In this document: positions 19,208 to 28,200 of the stretch, one piece after another
Layout of the letters: each line of letters starts with the position of its first letter
Numbering within the stretch: the stretch's first letter is position 1
From: Sphingomonas ginsengisoli An et al. 2013
Lineage (GTDB): Bacteria > Pseudomonadota > Alphaproteobacteria > Sphingomonadales > Sphingomonadaceae
Direction: 5' to 3'
NCBI RefSeq assembly: GCF_009363895.1
Contig: NZ_CP045434.1
Coordinates: 2,046,001 to 2,110,000, forward strand
Length of the DNA stretch: 64,000 nt
The notes under the pieces: model-generated
Databases searched by the model: none
What the model saw: only the letters and a program-made list of their open reading frames with translations
What the model was told of the DNA's origin: nothing
Translations under genes and position numbers: made by a program

Positions 19208-19235
19208 CCGCCTTCTTCTCTTTGCCGACAGCAGC

Positions 19236-20264
19236 ATGTCCCTCTTCTCGCTCGCCCGCCCGTTGCTCTTCCGCCTCGACCCCGAGCGCGCCCACGGGCT
19301 GACCATTGCCGGCCTCAAAACACTTCCCGGCGGCGCTCCTCGCTTCGACCCGCGCCTCGCCAGCACCGTCGCCGGACTTACTTTCCCCTCACCGATCGGA
19401 CTCGCTGCCGGGTTCGACAAGCATGCCGAGGTATCCGTTCCGCTGCTGCGTTTGGGGTTCGGCTTCGTCGAAGTCGGCACGATCACCCCGCGTCCACAGC
19501 CGGGCAATCCGGCTCCCCGCCTGTTCCGGCTCGCCGAGGACCGCGCGGTGATCAATCGCTTCGGCTTCAACAGTCACGGCCAGGCCGACGCGCTGCCCCG
19601 CCTCCGCAATCGCAAGCGGACGGGCATCGTCGGGGTCAACCTCGGCGCCAACAAGGACAGCCCCGACCGTATCGCCGACTATGCGACAGGCGTGCGGCGG
19701 ATGGCGCCGGTGGCCGATTATCTGACGATCAACATCAGCTCGCCCAACACGCCGGGCCTCCGCCAGCTGCAGGACGAGGGCGCCTTGCGCGAGCTGCTCG
19801 CCGCCGTCCGCGACGCGCGTCGGCTTGGCGGTCCACCGATCTTCCTCAAGGTCGCGCCCGATCTCGGCGAGGGCGAGCCCAAGCAGATCGTCCGCGCGGC
19901 GATCGACCATGGCATCGACGCGCTGATCGTCAGCAACACCACGGTCAGCCGCCCGCCGCTCCGCTCGCCCCATGCCAAGGAGGCTGGCGGCCTGTCGGGC
20001 GCGCCGTTGAAGGCGCTGGCGCTCGACGCGCTGCGCCGCTTTCGCGCCGAGACCGGCGGCGGTCTACCGCTGGTCGGGGTCGGCGGGATCGGCTCGGCCG
20101 ACGACGCGTGGGAGCGGATCCGCGCCGGGGCCAGCCTCGTCCAGCTCTATTCGGCGCTGGTCTACGAAGGCCCGGGCCTCGCGCGCCGCATCGCGCGCGG
20201 TCTCCTCGATCACCTCGACCGCGCCGGTTTCGCCGACATTGCCGAGGCGGTCGGCAGCGAGTAG
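19236..20264 (+). CDS. pyrD: Dihydroorotate dehydrogenase (quinone), class 2
   Basis: The fourth step of pyrimidine synthesis: oxidises dihydroorotate to orotate and passes electrons to membrane quinone. The 342-residue product has the N-terminal amphipathic membrane-targeting helices (MSLFSLARPLLFRLDPERAH), FMN-barrel motifs GLAAGFDKHAEV, INRFGFNSHG and VGVNLGANKDS, and the catalytic serine in NISSPNTPGLR near residue 169. This serine, rather than cysteine, marks class 2. The ggt gene follows 10 bases later in the same direction. Confidence 0.96.
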   Translation: MSLFSLARPLLFRLDPERAHGLTIAGLKTLPGGAPRFDPRLASTVAGLTFPSPIGLAAGFDKHAEVSVPLLRLGFGFVEVGTITPRPQPGNPAPRLFRLAEDRAVINRFGFNSHGQADALPRLRNRKRTGIVGVNLGANKDSPDRIADYATGVRRMAPVADYLTINISSPNTPGLRQLQDEGALRELLAAVRDARRLGGPPIFLKVAPDLGEGEPKQIVRAAIDHGIDALIVSNTTVSRPPLRSPHAKEAGGLSGAPLKALALDALRRFRAETGGGLPLVGVGGIGSADDAWERIRAGASLVQLYSALVYEGPGLARRIARGLLDHLDRAGFADIAEAVGSE

Positions 20265-20274
20265 CCCTTCGCTC

Positions 20275-21981
20275 ATGCGTCTCACTTTCCTGCTCAGCGC
20301 CGCGCTCGGGCTCGCCGGCTGCGCCACTCTTCCGCAACAGACCGCCACCACCAACCCGGCGCCCGCGACCGGAAGCCGCGGGATGGTCAGCGCCGCCGAT
20401 CCTCGCGCGGCCGAGGCGGGGGCCGAAATGCTTCGGCAAGGCGGCAGCGCGGCCGACGCGGCGCTCGCCACGATGATCGCCCTGACCGTGGTCGAGCCGC
20501 AGTCGAGCGGCATCGGCGGCGGCAGCTTCCTGGTCTATGACGATGGCCACGACGGGCCGCAGAGCTACGACAGCCGCGAGGCAGCGCCCGCCGCCGCGAC
20601 CCCGACCTGGTTCTTCCAGAACGGCCAGGCGCTGCCGATCGAGCAGGCGATCCCCGGCGGCCGTAGCGTCGGCGTGCCCGGCAATCTGCGCCAGATCGCG
20701 TTGGTCCACCGCGACCATGGCAAGCTCGCCTGGGCCCAATTGTTCGCGCCGGCAATCCGCCTCGCTCGCGACGGTTTTGTCATCACCCCGCGGCTGGAGG
20801 AGATGCTGCGCAACTTCCCGACCACCGGGGCTTTCTCGCGCGCCGGTCGCGCATTGTTCTTTACCGCCGACGGCAGTCCCAAACCTGTCGGCACGTTGGT
20901 CCGTAATCCCGCGCTCGCCGCCTTCCTCGAGCGGCTGGCAGCCCAAGGCCCCGACGCCTTTTATCGCGGCGACAATGCCGCGCAGATTGTCGCCGCAGTC
21001 ACCACCGCCCCACGAAATCCAGCGCCGATGGCCGCGAGCGACCTCGCCGCCTACCAGGCCAAGTCGCGGCCGCCAGTGTGCGGCACCTACCGGGTCTACC
21101 GCATCTGCGGCATGGGTCCGCCTTCGTCGGGCGCGACCACCGTCTTCGCCACCTTGAAGATGCTCGAGCGGTTCGACCTCTCGGCGCTTGGACCCGACAG
21201 CCCGACCGCCTGGCACCTGATCGCCGAGTCGATGCGCCTCGCCTACGCCGACCGCGACAAATATCTCGCCGACAGCGACTTCATCGCGGTGCCGGTCGCC
21301 GGGCTGGTCGACTCCGGCTACCTCGCCCGCCGCTCGGCCCTGATCGCGCCCGACCGCACCATGGCGACCGTTGCCGCCGGCTTGCCCGCGGGCGCGGTCG
21401 CGGTGTCGGTCCCCCGGCCCCAGGTCGAATATGGCACCTCGCACATGGTCGCCGTCGACCGCCGCGGCGAGGTCGCCACCGTCACCTCGACGATCGAAAG
21501 TCCCTTCGGCTCGGGGCTGGTGGTCAACGGTTATTACCTCAATAACGAACTGACCGACTTCAACCTGACCCCGACCTTGAACGGCCTCGACACCGCGAAC
21601 CGGGTGCAGGGCGGCAAGCGGCCGCGCAGTTCGATGAGCCCGACCATCGTCTATGGCCCCGACGGCCGTCCCCGGCTCGCGGTCGGCGCGGCGGGCGGGG
21701 CGACGATTCCCGCGCAGGTCCTGAAGGCGATCATCGCCGTGCTCGACTGGAAGATGAGCGCGCAGGCGGCGATCGCCCTGCCGGTCCTGTTCGCCCCCGG
21801 CGACACCGTGTTCGTCGAGAAGGGCACCAGCCTCGAGGCGATGGCGCCGCAGCTCGAAGCGCTCGGCCACAAGGTCGCCGTCCGCCCGCCGAGCTTCAAG
21901 GCGAACGCGATCGAGTGGGTGAACGGCCGGCTGGTCGGCGCCGCCGACCCGCGCAGCGAAGGCGTCGCGGTCGGCGAATAA
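20275..21981 (+). CDS. ggt: Gamma-glutamyltransferase (lipoprotein form)
   Basis: Cleaves gamma-glutamyl bonds such as that of glutathione in the periplasm. The 568-residue precursor begins with a lipoprotein signal (LGLAGCATL, lipobox LAGC), so it is probably lipid-anchored rather than freely soluble. Family motifs are EMLRQGGSAADAALA, the self-processing and nucleophilic threonine in EYGTSHMVAVD, VTSTIESPFGSG, and PRSSMSPTIV followed by AVGAAGG. The ATG at 20275 gives the proper signal sequence; starting upstream would destroy it. The gene follows pyrD closely. Confidence 0.93.
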   Translation: MRLTFLLSAALGLAGCATLPQQTATTNPAPATGSRGMVSAADPRAAEAGAEMLRQGGSAADAALATMIALTVVEPQSSGIGGGSFLVYDDGHDGPQSYDSREAAPAAATPTWFFQNGQALPIEQAIPGGRSVGVPGNLRQIALVHRDHGKLAWAQLFAPAIRLARDGFVITPRLEEMLRNFPTTGAFSRAGRALFFTADGSPKPVGTLVRNPALAAFLERLAAQGPDAFYRGDNAAQIVAAVTTAPRNPAPMAASDLAAYQAKSRPPVCGTYRVYRICGMGPPSSGATTVFATLKMLERFDLSALGPDSPTAWHLIAESMRLAYADRDKYLADSDFIAVPVAGLVDSGYLARRSALIAPDRTMATVAAGLPAGAVAVSVPRPQVEYGTSHMVAVDRRGEVATVTSTIESPFGSGLVVNGYYLNNELTDFNLTPTLNGLDTANRVQGGKRPRSSMSPTIVYGPDGRPRLAVGAAGGATIPAQVLKAIIAVLDWKMSAQAAIALPVLFAPGDTVFVEKGTSLEAMAPQLEALGHKVAVRPPSFKANAIEWVNGRLVGAADPRSEGVAVGE

Positions 21982-21991
21982 GGGACATCTC

Positions 21992-23770
21992 ATGGTCAAG
22001 CGCACCCAGCTCGAAACCTTTCCCAACCTCGTCGCCATGTTCCTCGACCGCGTGGCCGAGAAGGGCGACGCGCCCTTCCTGTGGGCCAAGCATGACGGCG
22101 GTTGGCGGCCGGTCAGCTACAGAGAGGCCGCGCGCCAGGTCGCGGCGCTGTCGACGGGTCTGCTCAAGCTCGGCCTCAAGCCCGGCGATCGGGTCATGCT
22201 GGTCAGCGAGAACAGGCCCGAATGGCTGATCGCCGACCTCGCGATCATGGCCGCGGGCTGCGTGACGGTGCCGACCTACACCACCAACACGACCCGCGAT
22301 CACACCCACATCCTCGGAAATTCGGGCGCGCGAGCGGTGATCGTCTCCTCGCAGAAGCTCGCCAAGACGCTGATCCCTGCGGTGCTCTTTTCGTCGGACT
22401 GCAACGACGTGATCGGGATCGACGACATCCGCACCGGTCAGGCAGTCGAGGGCGCACGCTTCCACCAGTGGAGCGAACTGACCCGCGATAGCGGCGACGT
22501 CGAGGCGGTGCGCGAGCGGATCGCGAACGTCGGCCGCGACGACCTCGCCTGCCTCATCTACACCAGCGGCACCGGCGGCGCCCCGCGCGGGGTGCGCCAG
22601 CACCATGGCGCGATCCTTCACAATTGCGCGGCCTGCGTCGACGTCATCGCCAACGACTTCGGCTGGGACGACGAGGTGTTCCTCTCCTTCCTCCCCGCCA
22701 GCCACGCTTATGAGCACACCGGCGGGCAGCACTTCCCGATCGCGCTCGGCGGGCAGATCTACTACGCCGAAAGCCTCGAAAAACTCGCCGCCAACATCGA
22801 GGAAGTGCGCCCGACCATCATGGTCGTCGTGCCCCGGCTGTTCGAGATGCTGCGCCAGCGACTGCTGAAGACGGTCGAGAAATCGGGCAATTTTTCGCAA
22901 CTGCTGCTCCGCCGCGCGCTCGAGATCGGCGGCGACCGCTACAGCACCGGCAAGGTCTCGCTCGCCGACCGGCCGATGGAGCTGTTCCTCAGGCTGACGC
23001 TCAAGCGCAAGGTCGCGGCCAAGTTCGGCGGGCGGATCAAGGCGATGGTCTCGGGTGGCGCGCCGCTCAATCCCGAGGTCGGCGTCTTCTTCCATTCACT
23101 CGGGCTGACCATGCTCCAGGGCTATGGCCAGACCGAGGCGGCGCCGGTGATCAGCTGCAACCGGCCCAAGGCCGGCATCCGCCTCGACACGGTCGGCCCG
23201 CCGCTGCTCAACACCGAGGTCGGCTTCGCCGAGGATGGCGAAATACTCGTCCGTGGCGAGCTGGTCATGCACGGCTATTGGAACAACCCGGAGGAGACCG
23301 CGCGAGTCCTTCAAAACGGCTGGCTCCACACCGGCGACATCGGCCACCTCGACGACCATGGCCGGATCGTCATCACCGACCGCAAGAAGGACCTGATCGT
23401 CAACGACAAGGGCGACAATGTCGCGCCCCAGCGGGTCGAGGGAATGCTGACGCTCCAGCCCGAAATCGCGCAGGCGATGGTCGCCGGCGACCGCCGCCCG
23501 CACCTCGTCGGCCTGCTCGTCCCCGAGCCCGAGGTCTTGGCCAAGTACAAGGGCAACGAGGCAGGGCTGAAGGCCGCGCTGCAGAAGGCGGTCGACCGGG
23601 TCAATGCCGACTTGAGCGTGGTCGAGAAGGTCCGCCGCTTCGTCGTCGCCGACGACGCCTTCACCGTCGACAATGAGATGCTCACCCCGTCGATGAAGAT
23701 CCGCCGCCACGTGATCCGCGCGCACTATGGCGAGCGGCTCGACGCGCTCTACGGCGGGAAAGCGGGCTAG
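21992..23770 (+). CDS. Long-chain acyl-CoA synthetase (AMP-forming, FadD15-like)
   Basis: Activates fatty acids to acyl-CoA through an acyl-adenylate. The 592-residue product shows the adenylate-forming motifs: phosphate loop LIYTSGTGGAPRGV (a Ser/Thr/Gly-rich loop slightly altered from the usual TSGTTGxPKG), YGQTEAAP, LHTGDIGHLDDHGRI, and TDRKKDLIVNDKGDNV. The lack of a signal and the long middle region fit the bacterial long-chain group. It follows ggt by 10 bases with a GGGACA segment before the ATG. Confidence 0.92.
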   Translation: MVKRTQLETFPNLVAMFLDRVAEKGDAPFLWAKHDGGWRPVSYREAARQVAALSTGLLKLGLKPGDRVMLVSENRPEWLIADLAIMAAGCVTVPTYTTNTTRDHTHILGNSGARAVIVSSQKLAKTLIPAVLFSSDCNDVIGIDDIRTGQAVEGARFHQWSELTRDSGDVEAVRERIANVGRDDLACLIYTSGTGGAPRGVRQHHGAILHNCAACVDVIANDFGWDDEVFLSFLPASHAYEHTGGQHFPIALGGQIYYAESLEKLAANIEEVRPTIMVVVPRLFEMLRQRLLKTVEKSGNFSQLLLRRALEIGGDRYSTGKVSLADRPMELFLRLTLKRKVAAKFGGRIKAMVSGGAPLNPEVGVFFHSLGLTMLQGYGQTEAAPVISCNRPKAGIRLDTVGPPLLNTEVGFAEDGEILVRGELVMHGYWNNPEETARVLQNGWLHTGDIGHLDDHGRIVITDRKKDLIVNDKGDNVAPQRVEGMLTLQPEIAQAMVAGDRRPHLVGLLVPEPEVLAKYKGNEAGLKAALQKAVDRVNADLSVVEKVRRFVVADDAFTVDNEMLTPSMKIRRHVIRAHYGERLDALYGGKAG

Positions 23771-23774
23771 CGCG

Positions 23775-24197
23775 TCAGCGCGGTCGCGGCGCCTCGAAGG
23801 GGACGAAGTCGCCGAACGTGCAGCCGCCGGCCACCATCCCGCTGGCGGTGTCGACGACCTGGACGATCTGCCCGCGGCAAAGGCCTTCGCCGCCGAACTG
23901 CTTGGTGACCATCGCATAGCCGGGTCGGCCAAGGTTGCTGCAGCCGCCCGGAATCTCGGTCCGCCATACGCGCCGGCCGTCGCGGAACAACACGGTGTGC
24001 TCGTCGATCACCACCATGTCGTTGGCACGGTAATTGGGCAGACAGCTTTGCGGCGGCCCGGCAACCTTGCCCGCGAGATAGCGGTCGAGTTCCTGGAGCG
24101 CCTGCGGGCTACGCGGCTGGGGTGCCTCATTGTAGGCGCAGGCGCCGACCAGCGCGGCAGTGAGCGCGGACAGGGTGAGGATGGCGGTGCGGCGCAT
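23775..24197 (-). CDS. Small lipoprotein of unknown function (DUF6491-like)
   Basis: A 140-residue protein with a lipoprotein signal (ALVGACAYNE; lipobox VGAC). The mature part has five cysteines (QSCLPNY, GGCSNLG, GLCRGQI, GGCTFGDF and the lipid Cys) and the pattern RANDMVVIDEHTVLFRDGRRVWRTE, which resembles DUF6491-type periplasmic proteins. A GGAGG site precedes the ATG at 24197. The gene ends 4 bases from the convergent acyl-CoA synthetase. Function unknown. Confidence 0.75.
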   Translation of the reverse strand: MRRTAILTLSALTAALVGACAYNEAPQPRSPQALQELDRYLAGKVAGPPQSCLPNYRANDMVVIDEHTVLFRDGRRVWRTEIPGGCSNLGRPGYAMVTKQFGGEGLCRGQIVQVVDTASGMVAGGCTFGDFVPFEAPRPR

Positions 24198-24268
24198 GGC
24201 GGCCTCCAGGGCATGGTTGGCGAGTCTAGTATTGTGGACAACGCACGCCGAGGCTGCGCGGCTCCGGC

Positions 24269-25003
24269 TTAACGGAAGCTGTCTTTGCCGGCGCGCAAGG
24301 CGGCGAATTCGGCGGCATCGGCGGCGCGCAGGAAAGGATTGGACGCGCGCTCCTCGGCGATGGTGGTGGGCAGCGTGATTTCGCCGGCCGCGCGCAAGCA
24401 TTCGACTTCCGCCAATCGCCGCACGATCGCCGCATCGCCCGGAAAGGCATGCGCGGCGAAGCGGTAGTTGGACAGCGTATATTCGTGCGCGGCGTAAACC
24501 ACCGTCTCCGGCGGCAAGGCGGCCAGCCGCTGGAGCGATGCGAACATCTGCTCGGGCGTCCCCTCGAACAAGCGCCCACAGCCGCCTGCGAACAAGGTGT
24601 CGCCGGTGAAGGCGAGGCCCGCCTCGGGGAAGACGAAGGCGATATGACCCAGCGTATGTCCCGGGACTTCCCACACCTCGGCCGTCCAAGGGCCGACGCT
24701 CACCCGATCACCCTCGGCCAGCCCGTGGTCGAGGCCGACGAACTTGTCGCGCTCCGCCTCCGGTCCCCACACGCCGGCCCCGGTCGCCGCGACTACAGCG
24801 CCGATGCCGGCGGTATGATCAGGATGCCAGTGGGTGATCAGCACCTGGTCGATCCGCCAGCCTCGCGCCTCAGCCGCCGCCAGCGCCGCTGCCCCGTCGC
24901 CCGGATCAATGCAGGCGGTGTGGCCGCTGGCGGGATCGTGGAGCAGCCAGATGTAATTGTCGCTCAGCGCCGGGACCGCGACGACCTCAGGTCGGCTCGC
25001 CAT
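24269..25003 (-). CDS. gloB: Hydroxyacylglutathione hydrolase (glyoxalase II)
   Basis: Hydrolyses S-lactoylglutathione to lactate and glutathione, the second step of methylglyoxal detoxification. The 244-residue metallo-beta-lactamase-fold enzyme carries the metal motif THWHPDHTAG, further ligands in VPGHTLGHI and FTGDTLFAGGCGRLFEG, and YAAHEYT. The C-terminal substrate-binding helices are present (RASNPFLRA). The ATG at 25003 overlaps the gloA stop by one base (TGATG), so the two steps are coupled. Confidence 0.95.
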   Translation of the reverse strand: MASRPEVVAVPALSDNYIWLLHDPASGHTACIDPGDGAAALAAAEARGWRIDQVLITHWHPDHTAGIGAVVAATGAGVWGPEAERDKFVGLDHGLAEGDRVSVGPWTAEVWEVPGHTLGHIAFVFPEAGLAFTGDTLFAGGCGRLFEGTPEQMFASLQRLAALPPETVVYAAHEYTLSNYRFAAHAFPGDAAIVRRLAEVECLRAAGEITLPTTIAEERASNPFLRAADAAEFAALRAGKDSFR

Positions 25004-25419
25004 CACCACTCGCCGCTATTGGGCATCGACACCCACGGCTCGGCCGGCGCCTGCGCCCCGCCCTTGTTCAAGAGCTCGATCGAGATGTTGTCGGGGGTGC
25101 GGACGAACGCCATCCGGCCGTCGCGCGGCGGGCGATTGATCGTCACCCCGGCGTCCATCAGCCGCTGGCAGGTCGCGTAGATGTCGTCGACCGAATAAGC
25201 GAGGTGGCCGAAGTTGCGGCCACCGCCATATTCCTCCGGGTCCCAATTGTGGGTCAGCTCGACCTCGCCGCCCTCGTCGCCGGGAACGCCGAGGAAGATG
25301 AGCGTGAACCGTCCCGCCTCATTTTCCATCCGCCGCCGCTCCTCGAGCCCGAGCAGTTGAAAAAATGCCACAGTGGCGTCCGGATCGGTGACCCGGATCA
25401 TGGTGTGGAGAAATCGCAT
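25003..25419 (-). CDS. gloA: Lactoylglutathione lyase (glyoxalase I)
   Basis: Isomerises the methylglyoxal-glutathione hemithioacetal. The 138-residue vicinal-oxygen-chelate protein has the metal ligand His in RFLHTMIRV, Glu in EVELTHNWD, His in NFGHLAYSVDDI, and Glu in SIELLNKG: the full set of four expected metal ligands. The first gene of a two-gene operon with gloB. Confidence 0.94.
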   Translation of the reverse strand: MRFLHTMIRVTDPDATVAFFQLLGLEERRRMENEAGRFTLIFLGVPGDEGGEVELTHNWDPEEYGGGRNFGHLAYSVDDIYATCQRLMDAGVTINRPPRDGRMAFVRTPDNISIELLNKGGAQAPAEPWVSMPNSGEW

Positions 25420-25530
25420 GGAACTGGACTCCGTTCATCGCTATTATTGCACGGTTCGTCGACGACCGTGACCGGCGCTTGTGTCCGGTGGCCGTCCTTT
25501 AAGTGACGACGAACCGAGAGACTTCAAGTC

Positions 25531-26271
25531 ATGCTGCACCTCGGAACGGACCGCGTCGTGCTCGGCGCGGTGGCTATCTTCGCATTGGGTCTCACCACCA
25601 GCGGCTACGCCCTCGGCGATGGCCTCCGCCGCTCGAAAATGGCCGAGCACCGCTCGGTCACCGTGCGCGGCGTGTCGCAGCGCAACGTCACCGCTGACCT
25701 CGCCACCTGGACGATCGACTTCTCGCACCAGGGCAGCGATTTCGCCGCGGTCCAGCAGTCGGTCGACGCCCAGGCTCGCGCGGCACGCGCCTTCTTCGCC
25801 AAGGCCGGCTTCCGCCCCGACGATGTCACTGACACCGACGTCTCGTTCAGCCGCGACCGCGCCAAGGACAAGGACGGCCAGCCGGTCGGCCCGCCGATCC
25901 TGACCGTCCGCCGATCGCTACAGCTCCGGACCACCGACGTGATGCGCGCCCGCGCCGCCAAGAGCCGCGAGGCCGACCTGTTGCGCGACGGGATCGAACT
26001 GTCGGGCAGCAACGCCAGCTACACCTTCACCGGATTGAATGCGCTCAAGCCCGCGATGATCGGGGAAGCGAACAAGAACGCCCGCGACATGGCCGAGCAG
26101 TTCGCCCGCGACAGCGGCGCGGTAGTCGGCAAGATCAAGACCGCCAGCCAGGGCTATTTCTCAGTCACCGCTCGTGACGGCGACGACTGCGACGACTGCT
26201 CCTCGGCCGCCGGCGGCTCACCCTTCCAGAAGGTGCGGGTCGTGACGACGATCGACTACGATCTCGGCTGA
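25531..26271 (+). CDS. SIMPL-domain (DUF541) periplasmic protein
   Basis: A 246-residue protein with an N-terminal hydrophobic anchor (VVLGAVAIFALGLTTSGYALG) and the SIMPL domain: RSVTVRGVSQRNVTADLATW, GFRPDDVTDTDVSF, and KVRVVTTIDYDLG at the end. SIMPL proteins are membrane-anchored or periplasmic and are linked to envelope stress in some bacteria; the molecular role is unclear. A loop with DDCDDCSS contains a CxxC-like pair of cysteines. The 3' end overlaps the convergent downstream gene by 16 bases. Confidence 0.85.
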   Translation: MLHLGTDRVVLGAVAIFALGLTTSGYALGDGLRRSKMAEHRSVTVRGVSQRNVTADLATWTIDFSHQGSDFAAVQQSVDAQARAARAFFAKAGFRPDDVTDTDVSFSRDRAKDKDGQPVGPPILTVRRSLQLRTTDVMRARAAKSREADLLRDGIELSGSNASYTFTGLNALKPAMIGEANKNARDMAEQFARDSGAVVGKIKTASQGYFSVTARDGDDCDDCSSAAGGSPFQKVRVVTTIDYDLG

Positions 26272-26972
26272 GGCTTGCGCGGGGCCGGCGTCGGCCGGGT
26301 GACCGCCGGCGCCTTGCCTGTTGCCGCCGCCGGCGCGGCATCCAACTGCGCGAGCTTGGCCTGCGCCTCCTTGGCGAAGGCGTCGCTGCCCGCCGCCGCC
26401 GCGCGGTAACGCTCGCGTGCCTGCGCCCGGTCGTTGCCGAGCAGCGCGAGGTCGCCCGCTTGCACCAGCGTCGCCGGGTCGCCCGGCAGCAGCGCCAGCG
26501 CGCGGGCGTTGGCGGTGCGCGCGAGGTCGAGCTTGCCTTCCTCGATCGCTACGGCCGCCGAGAAATACCAGTAGAAGGGGTCGCTCGCCGCAGTCGCCTG
26601 CGCTTCGCCGAGCTTGGCGCGGGCGAGCGCGAAATCCTTTTGCTCGAAGGCGACCCGGGCGCGATCGATCAGCGCCTCGCCGCGCTGGAGCCCCGTCAGC
26701 CCAGTTCCGGCCAGCGCGCCGTCGAGCGCGACCGCCGCCTTGCCGCCATTGCCGGCCGCCAGCCACATGTTGCCCGCCGCCGCCAGCGCACGGTCGCGGT
26801 CGGCGCCCACAGCTCGGCTTGCCGCGGTCTCGAACTCGCCGGCGGCCTCGGCAAAGCGACCGGCATTGCCGGCGGCGACCGCGCGGCAGGCGGCGCCGGG
26901 CGTCCCGGCCGCGCAATTGGGCACGGGCGCGGCGTGGGCGAGGGCAGCAGCGGCGAACAGGGCGATGATCAT
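26256..26972 (-). CDS. Exported tetratricopeptide-repeat-like protein
   Basis: A 238-residue product with a signal peptide (MIIALFAAAALAHAAPVP). The mature part is Ala-rich helical repeat, with pairs such as AGRFAEAAGEFETAASRA and ALARAKLGEAQ consistent with TPR units, and a Pro-rich basic C-terminus. It is probably periplasmic and would scaffold other proteins; no partner is evident. The ATG at 26972 overlaps the stop of the hydrolase gene (ATGA), so the two are coupled. Confidence 0.75.
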   Translation of the reverse strand: MIIALFAAAALAHAAPVPNCAAGTPGAACRAVAAGNAGRFAEAAGEFETAASRAVGADRDRALAAAGNMWLAAGNGGKAAVALDGALAGTGLTGLQRGEALIDRARVAFEQKDFALARAKLGEAQATAASDPFYWYFSAAVAIEEGKLDLARTANARALALLPGDPATLVQAGDLALLGNDRAQARERYRAAAAGSDAFAKEAQAKLAQLDAAPAAATGKAPAVTRPTPAPRKPQPRS

Positions 26973-27724
26973 GCGGCAAGCTCCACCAGGTCGGCCGCCG
27001 CGCGCTCGATGGTCTTGAGCTCGCTCGGCGTCGACAGTCGATGGCCGCCGCCCTTGACCAGCCACAACTGAACCTCGGGCGAACGAAGCGCGCTCACCAG
27101 CCGCAGCGCCACCTCGAGCGGCACCTCGCCGTCGGCGTCGCCGTGGACCAGCCGGACTGGGCAATGGAGCGCGATGTCGTTCCCGAGCAACAGGCGCTGT
27201 CCCGATTCCCAAAAACTGCGCGTGGTCAATTCGGCGTTGCCGCCATAGGGGTTCGGGCGTTCGAGCCGTCCAGCAGCGAGCAAAGTCGCGCGGTCGCGCT
27301 CGTCATAGCCCCAGTCGGTGAAGTCTGGCGCGGCGGCGATGCCGAGCACCCCGCGCACCCGGTCGGGCCGGCGCAACGCGGCGAGCAGCGCCAGCCAGCC
27401 GCCCATCGACGAGCCGGCGAGGACCAGCGGTCCCGCCGCGACCTCGTCGATGATGGCCAGCACGTCCTCGAGCCAGCGTTCGAGCGTGCCGTCGGCGAAG
27501 TCGCCCGGACTTTCGCCGGTGCCGCTGTAATCGAAGCGGACGAAACCGAGGTCGCGCTCACCCGCCCAGGTTTCGAGCGCCTGCGCCTTCGCGCCCATCA
27601 TGTCCGACGCATAGCCGGGCAGGAAGACGAGGGTCAGCGGCCCGGCGGCCGCGCTCGCGCGATAGGCGAGGCGGCGACCGTCGGCGAGGTCGAGGAAATC
27701 TGGGTCGGTCATACGCGGCGGCAT
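26969..27724 (-). CDS. Alpha/beta hydrolase
   Basis: A 251-residue cytoplasmic hydrolase. The nucleophile elbow is AGSSMGGW; the acid and base are likely Asp in HGDADGEVP and His in GGGHRLS. The oxyanion region is LVFLPGYASDMMGAKAQ, similar to the ABHD10-like esterase group, but the substrate cannot be assigned. Start is ATG 27724 or 27712; neither has a good ribosome site. Coupled to the TPR-like gene downstream. Confidence 0.82.
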   Translation of the reverse strand: MPPRMTDPDFLDLADGRRLAYRASAAAGPLTLVFLPGYASDMMGAKAQALETWAGERDLGFVRFDYSGTGESPGDFADGTLERWLEDVLAIIDEVAAGPLVLAGSSMGGWLALLAALRRPDRVRGVLGIAAAPDFTDWGYDERDRATLLAAGRLERPNPYGGNAELTTRSFWESGQRLLLGNDIALHCPVRLVHGDADGEVPLEVALRLVSALRSPEVQLWLVKGGGHRLSTPSELKTIERAAADLVELAA

Positions 27725-27760
27725 AGCGCAACCGCCGCGGTGATGGCCAACGCAGACGCT

Positions 27761-28093
27761 TTAGCGGGCAGCGACCCGCGCGGCGGTCGTGCGCTGCGCC
27801 TGCGCCCGGTCCCATGCCTTGGCGAAGCTGTCGGCCCGGCACTGCCGGACCCAGCGGCGGCCGGCGGGATCGGCCGAGCTGGCGTCGCCGCAGACGTCGG
27901 CGGCGGCGCGCTCGAGGCGCTGCTTGAGGCGAGCCTGCCCGCTCGCCGAGCCGAGGTCGAGGTCGGCGGTCGGCACCGCGGCGACCGCGACCGGGCCGGG
28001 CATGGCGGCCGAAGCAGGGGCGGCGAGGGTCAAAGCGGAAGCGGCGCCGACCATGCTGACGAACGCGGCGGCGATAGCGGAACGGGTGGTCAT
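27761..28093 (-). CDS. UrcA family protein
   Basis: A 110-residue exported protein with signal peptide (ending LAAPASAAM) and the short UrcA pattern: VPTADLDLGSASGQARLKQR followed by AAADVCG and a second Cys in VRQCRADS. UrcA-family proteins are common in sphingomonads and caulobacters and have no established biochemical role. A GGGAG site precedes the ATG at 28093. A 13-base palindrome lies about 60 bases upstream. Confidence 0.82.
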   Translation of the reverse strand: MTTRSAIAAAFVSMVGAASALTLAAPASAAMPGPVAVAAVPTADLDLGSASGQARLKQRLERAAADVCGDASSADPAGRRWVRQCRADSFAKAWDRAQAQRTTAARVAAR

Positions 28094-28152
28094 TTCATGT
28101 CTCCCTGTCACGAACAGGGCGCCCATATGAGCCACGATGACGCATTGCGGGA

Positions 28153-28165
28153 GCAACAATGTTGC
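28153..28165. promoter_or_regulatory. Perfect palindrome upstream of the UrcA gene
   Basis: GCAACA and TGTTGC flank one base. It lies in the 107-base gap between the UrcA gene and the end of the NfrA-like gene. A second small inverted repeat (TTCTGC/GCAGAA) follows near 28170-28192. They could be an operator and a weak terminator respectively. Confidence 0.3.
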
Positions 28166-28200
28166 ACCGCCGTTCTGCAAAAACGCAGAATCAGGTCAGC